A stretch of DNA of 23,265 bases from Prevotella sp. (GTDB lineage: Bacteria; Bacteroidota; Bacteroidia; Bacteroidales; Bacteroidaceae), in the NCBI GenBank assembly GCA_017442765.1, contig JAFRZC010000075.1:1-23265 (forward strand), read 5' to 3'. The notes beneath the pieces were generated by a model that did not search any database, was not told the DNA's origin, and worked only from the letters and a program-made list of their open reading frames with translations. The position numbers and the translations under genes were made by a program. Below, piece by piece: positions 22,327-23,265 of this stretch. Position 1 is the first letter of the stretch. Each line of letters opens with the position of its first letter.

Positions 22327-23265
22327 TCAATAGTTATTTGTTGAGAGGACGGGCCACTGGTCGGTACGGAAGGGCGTGGCGGGGAGTCCGGCGGCGTTAT
22401 AGAGCAGGCTTGTGGGATTGTTTGCCCAGCAGTAACGAACGGCAACAGGCAGTTTGACTTCGGGTGAGGAGACGACGATGGTCTGTCCGTCAATCCGCGC
22501 CTCAGTCCAGTGGAACTTCCTGTCGGGACCCGCAATGGTAAATGCCTGCCCTTGGCGCAGGGTAAGTCCTTCAGCATGGGTGAAGAACAGGCGGATATGG
22601 TTGCCTTCTTGTTGGTAGTGACTGTATTGCGGTCCTGCGTATTCGATGTTTTGTCCATAGGTGCGGGCGAGGGCCGTGAGTGCCAGTCGCCGTCCAGCTT
22701 CCTGTTTGTTCTTCGGGTGAATGTCGTCGGCTTCACCGATGTCGATGAGCGTGGCGAGTCCGCTATTTTGTACTTCCTCAGCAACCTTTTGCTGCGACTC
22801 GCGCAACTCTGCCCATGTCGATTCTTCTGCCGGGTCGTTTTGTGGGGTCATGTGGTTGGCAAGCTGTGCGATATAGAACGGCATGTCGGCAGGCTTCCGC
22901 TGCCAGCGTGTGCGCCAGTCGTTGATAAGCACGGACATGAGCTCACGGTATTGTGCGGCACGGCCTACGCTCGACTCACCTTGGTACCATATTGCACCTC
23001 GGAGAGCGTATGGTGCCAGTGGGTGTATCATGCCGTTGTAGAGTGCCGACGGCACATTGGTGTCGCGGTTGAGGTTGGTGGGGTAGAAGGGTAGTTGTTT
23101 CTCGTCGAGTGAGGCTTGGAACTGCCATGTGCCAGCCAGCGGGATGCGCTGTCCGGAGAGGGCAGTGGAGGTTGGGCGGATGTGCATGTCTTTACTGTAC
23201 ATACCACCAAGTCCGCCGGTGTCGTGGATGCGAATGGCTATTTGTGCGGTGCCTGCCTTCACGAG
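22327..23265 (-). CDS. Sialate O-acetylesterase-like SGNH hydrolase (N-terminus outside window)
   Basis: The last 312 residues or so of a longer protein; the frame is still open at the right edge and the GTG at 23262 is not a plausible start. Family landmarks: ALYNGMIHPLAPYALRGAIW followed by YQGESSVG (the conserved Gly-Glu block), then WRTRWQ..DMPFYIAQLA, and DDIHPKNKQEAGRRLA with the catalytic Asp-x-x-His pair (DIHP). The nucleophile block (GQSN with Ser) must lie upstream, beyond the window. A C-terminal beta domain follows (GPQYSHYQQEGNHIRLFFTH ... VAVRYCWANNPTSLLYN). Enzymes of this type remove acetyl groups from sialic acids or from plant xylan side chains in gut Bacteroidota; which of these applies cannot be settled here. 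Confidence 0.88.
   Translation of the reverse strand, partial: LVKAGTAQIAIRIHDTGGLGGMYSKDMHIRPTSTALSGQRIPLAGTWQFQASLDEKQLPFYPTNLNRDTNVPSALYNGMIHPLAPYALRGAIWYQGESSVGRAAQYRELMSVLINDWRTRWQRKPADMPFYIAQLANHMTPQNDPAEESTWAELRESQQKVAEEVQNSGLATLIDIGEADDIHPKNKQEAGRRLALTALARTYGQNIEYAGPQYSHYQQEGNHIRLFFTHAEGLTLRQGQAFTIAGPDRKFHWTEARIDGQTIVVSSPEVKLPVAVRYCWANNPTSLLYNAAGLPATPFRTDQWPVLSTNNY

Overview
This window looks like chromosomal DNA from a Prevotella-type member of the Bacteroidales (phylum Bacteroidota). Three things point there. Promoters follow the Bacteroidota pattern TTTG - 19/20 nt - TAnnTTTG (six full matches) and start codons lack obvious Shine-Dalgarno sites. Several proteins belong to families largely confined to this phylum (DUF4296, DUF4348, DUF4421, DUF4923, Cbp1-type adhesin, PagL-like acyloxyacyl hydrolase). 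Many products are lipoproteins or outer-membrane barrels. Most of the window is ordinary housekeeping and envelope DNA; no phage, IS element, CRISPR array or resistance island was seen.

Layout. 1-1064: start of an arginine block on the minus strand (argR, then a GNAT acetyltransferase cut by the window edge). 1154-2647: secreted serpin. 2648-3413: large structured intergenic region. 3414-5825: pheS followed by a PagL-like outer-membrane protein (minus). 6034-8500: plus-strand run of DUF4348 lipoprotein, murB and a small membrane protein, then a DUF4421 barrel (8671-9693). 9785-17980: tightly packed minus-strand operon ileS > dksA-like > lspA > DUF4296 > nadC > M23 peptidase > DUF4923, with overlapping or nearly touching ORFs and a single clear promoter upstream of ileS. 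17981-18622: second large structured intergenic region. 18623-20197: rsmI and a Cbp1-like coiled-coil lipoprotein (minus), closed by an intrinsic terminator. 20338-22040: tdk and an AI-2E family transporter (plus). 22170-22242: tRNA-Lys(TTT) with its own promoter and terminator. 22327-23265: C-terminal half of an SGNH sialate O-acetylesterase (minus, runs off the edge).

Functional links: the big operon joins translation (IleRS), transcription control (DksA-like), lipoprotein maturation (LspA) and candidate lipoprotein clients (DUF4296, DUF4923) with a cell-wall peptidase and NAD synthesis; murB and the M23 enzyme both act on peptidoglycan.

Most interesting: (1) the two long intergenic regions carry diverged copies of one ~360-bp palindrome-rich element, same orientation, each just upstream of a minus-strand promoter, and a piece of its C-rich module also appears inside the M23 gene; (2) IleRS has a swapped HIGH motif (GIHH), the form associated with extreme mupirocin resistance; (3) six tandem tracts of different sequence but all with a 7-nt period sit at gene boundaries, one of them supplying the start codon and first residues of a lipoprotein.
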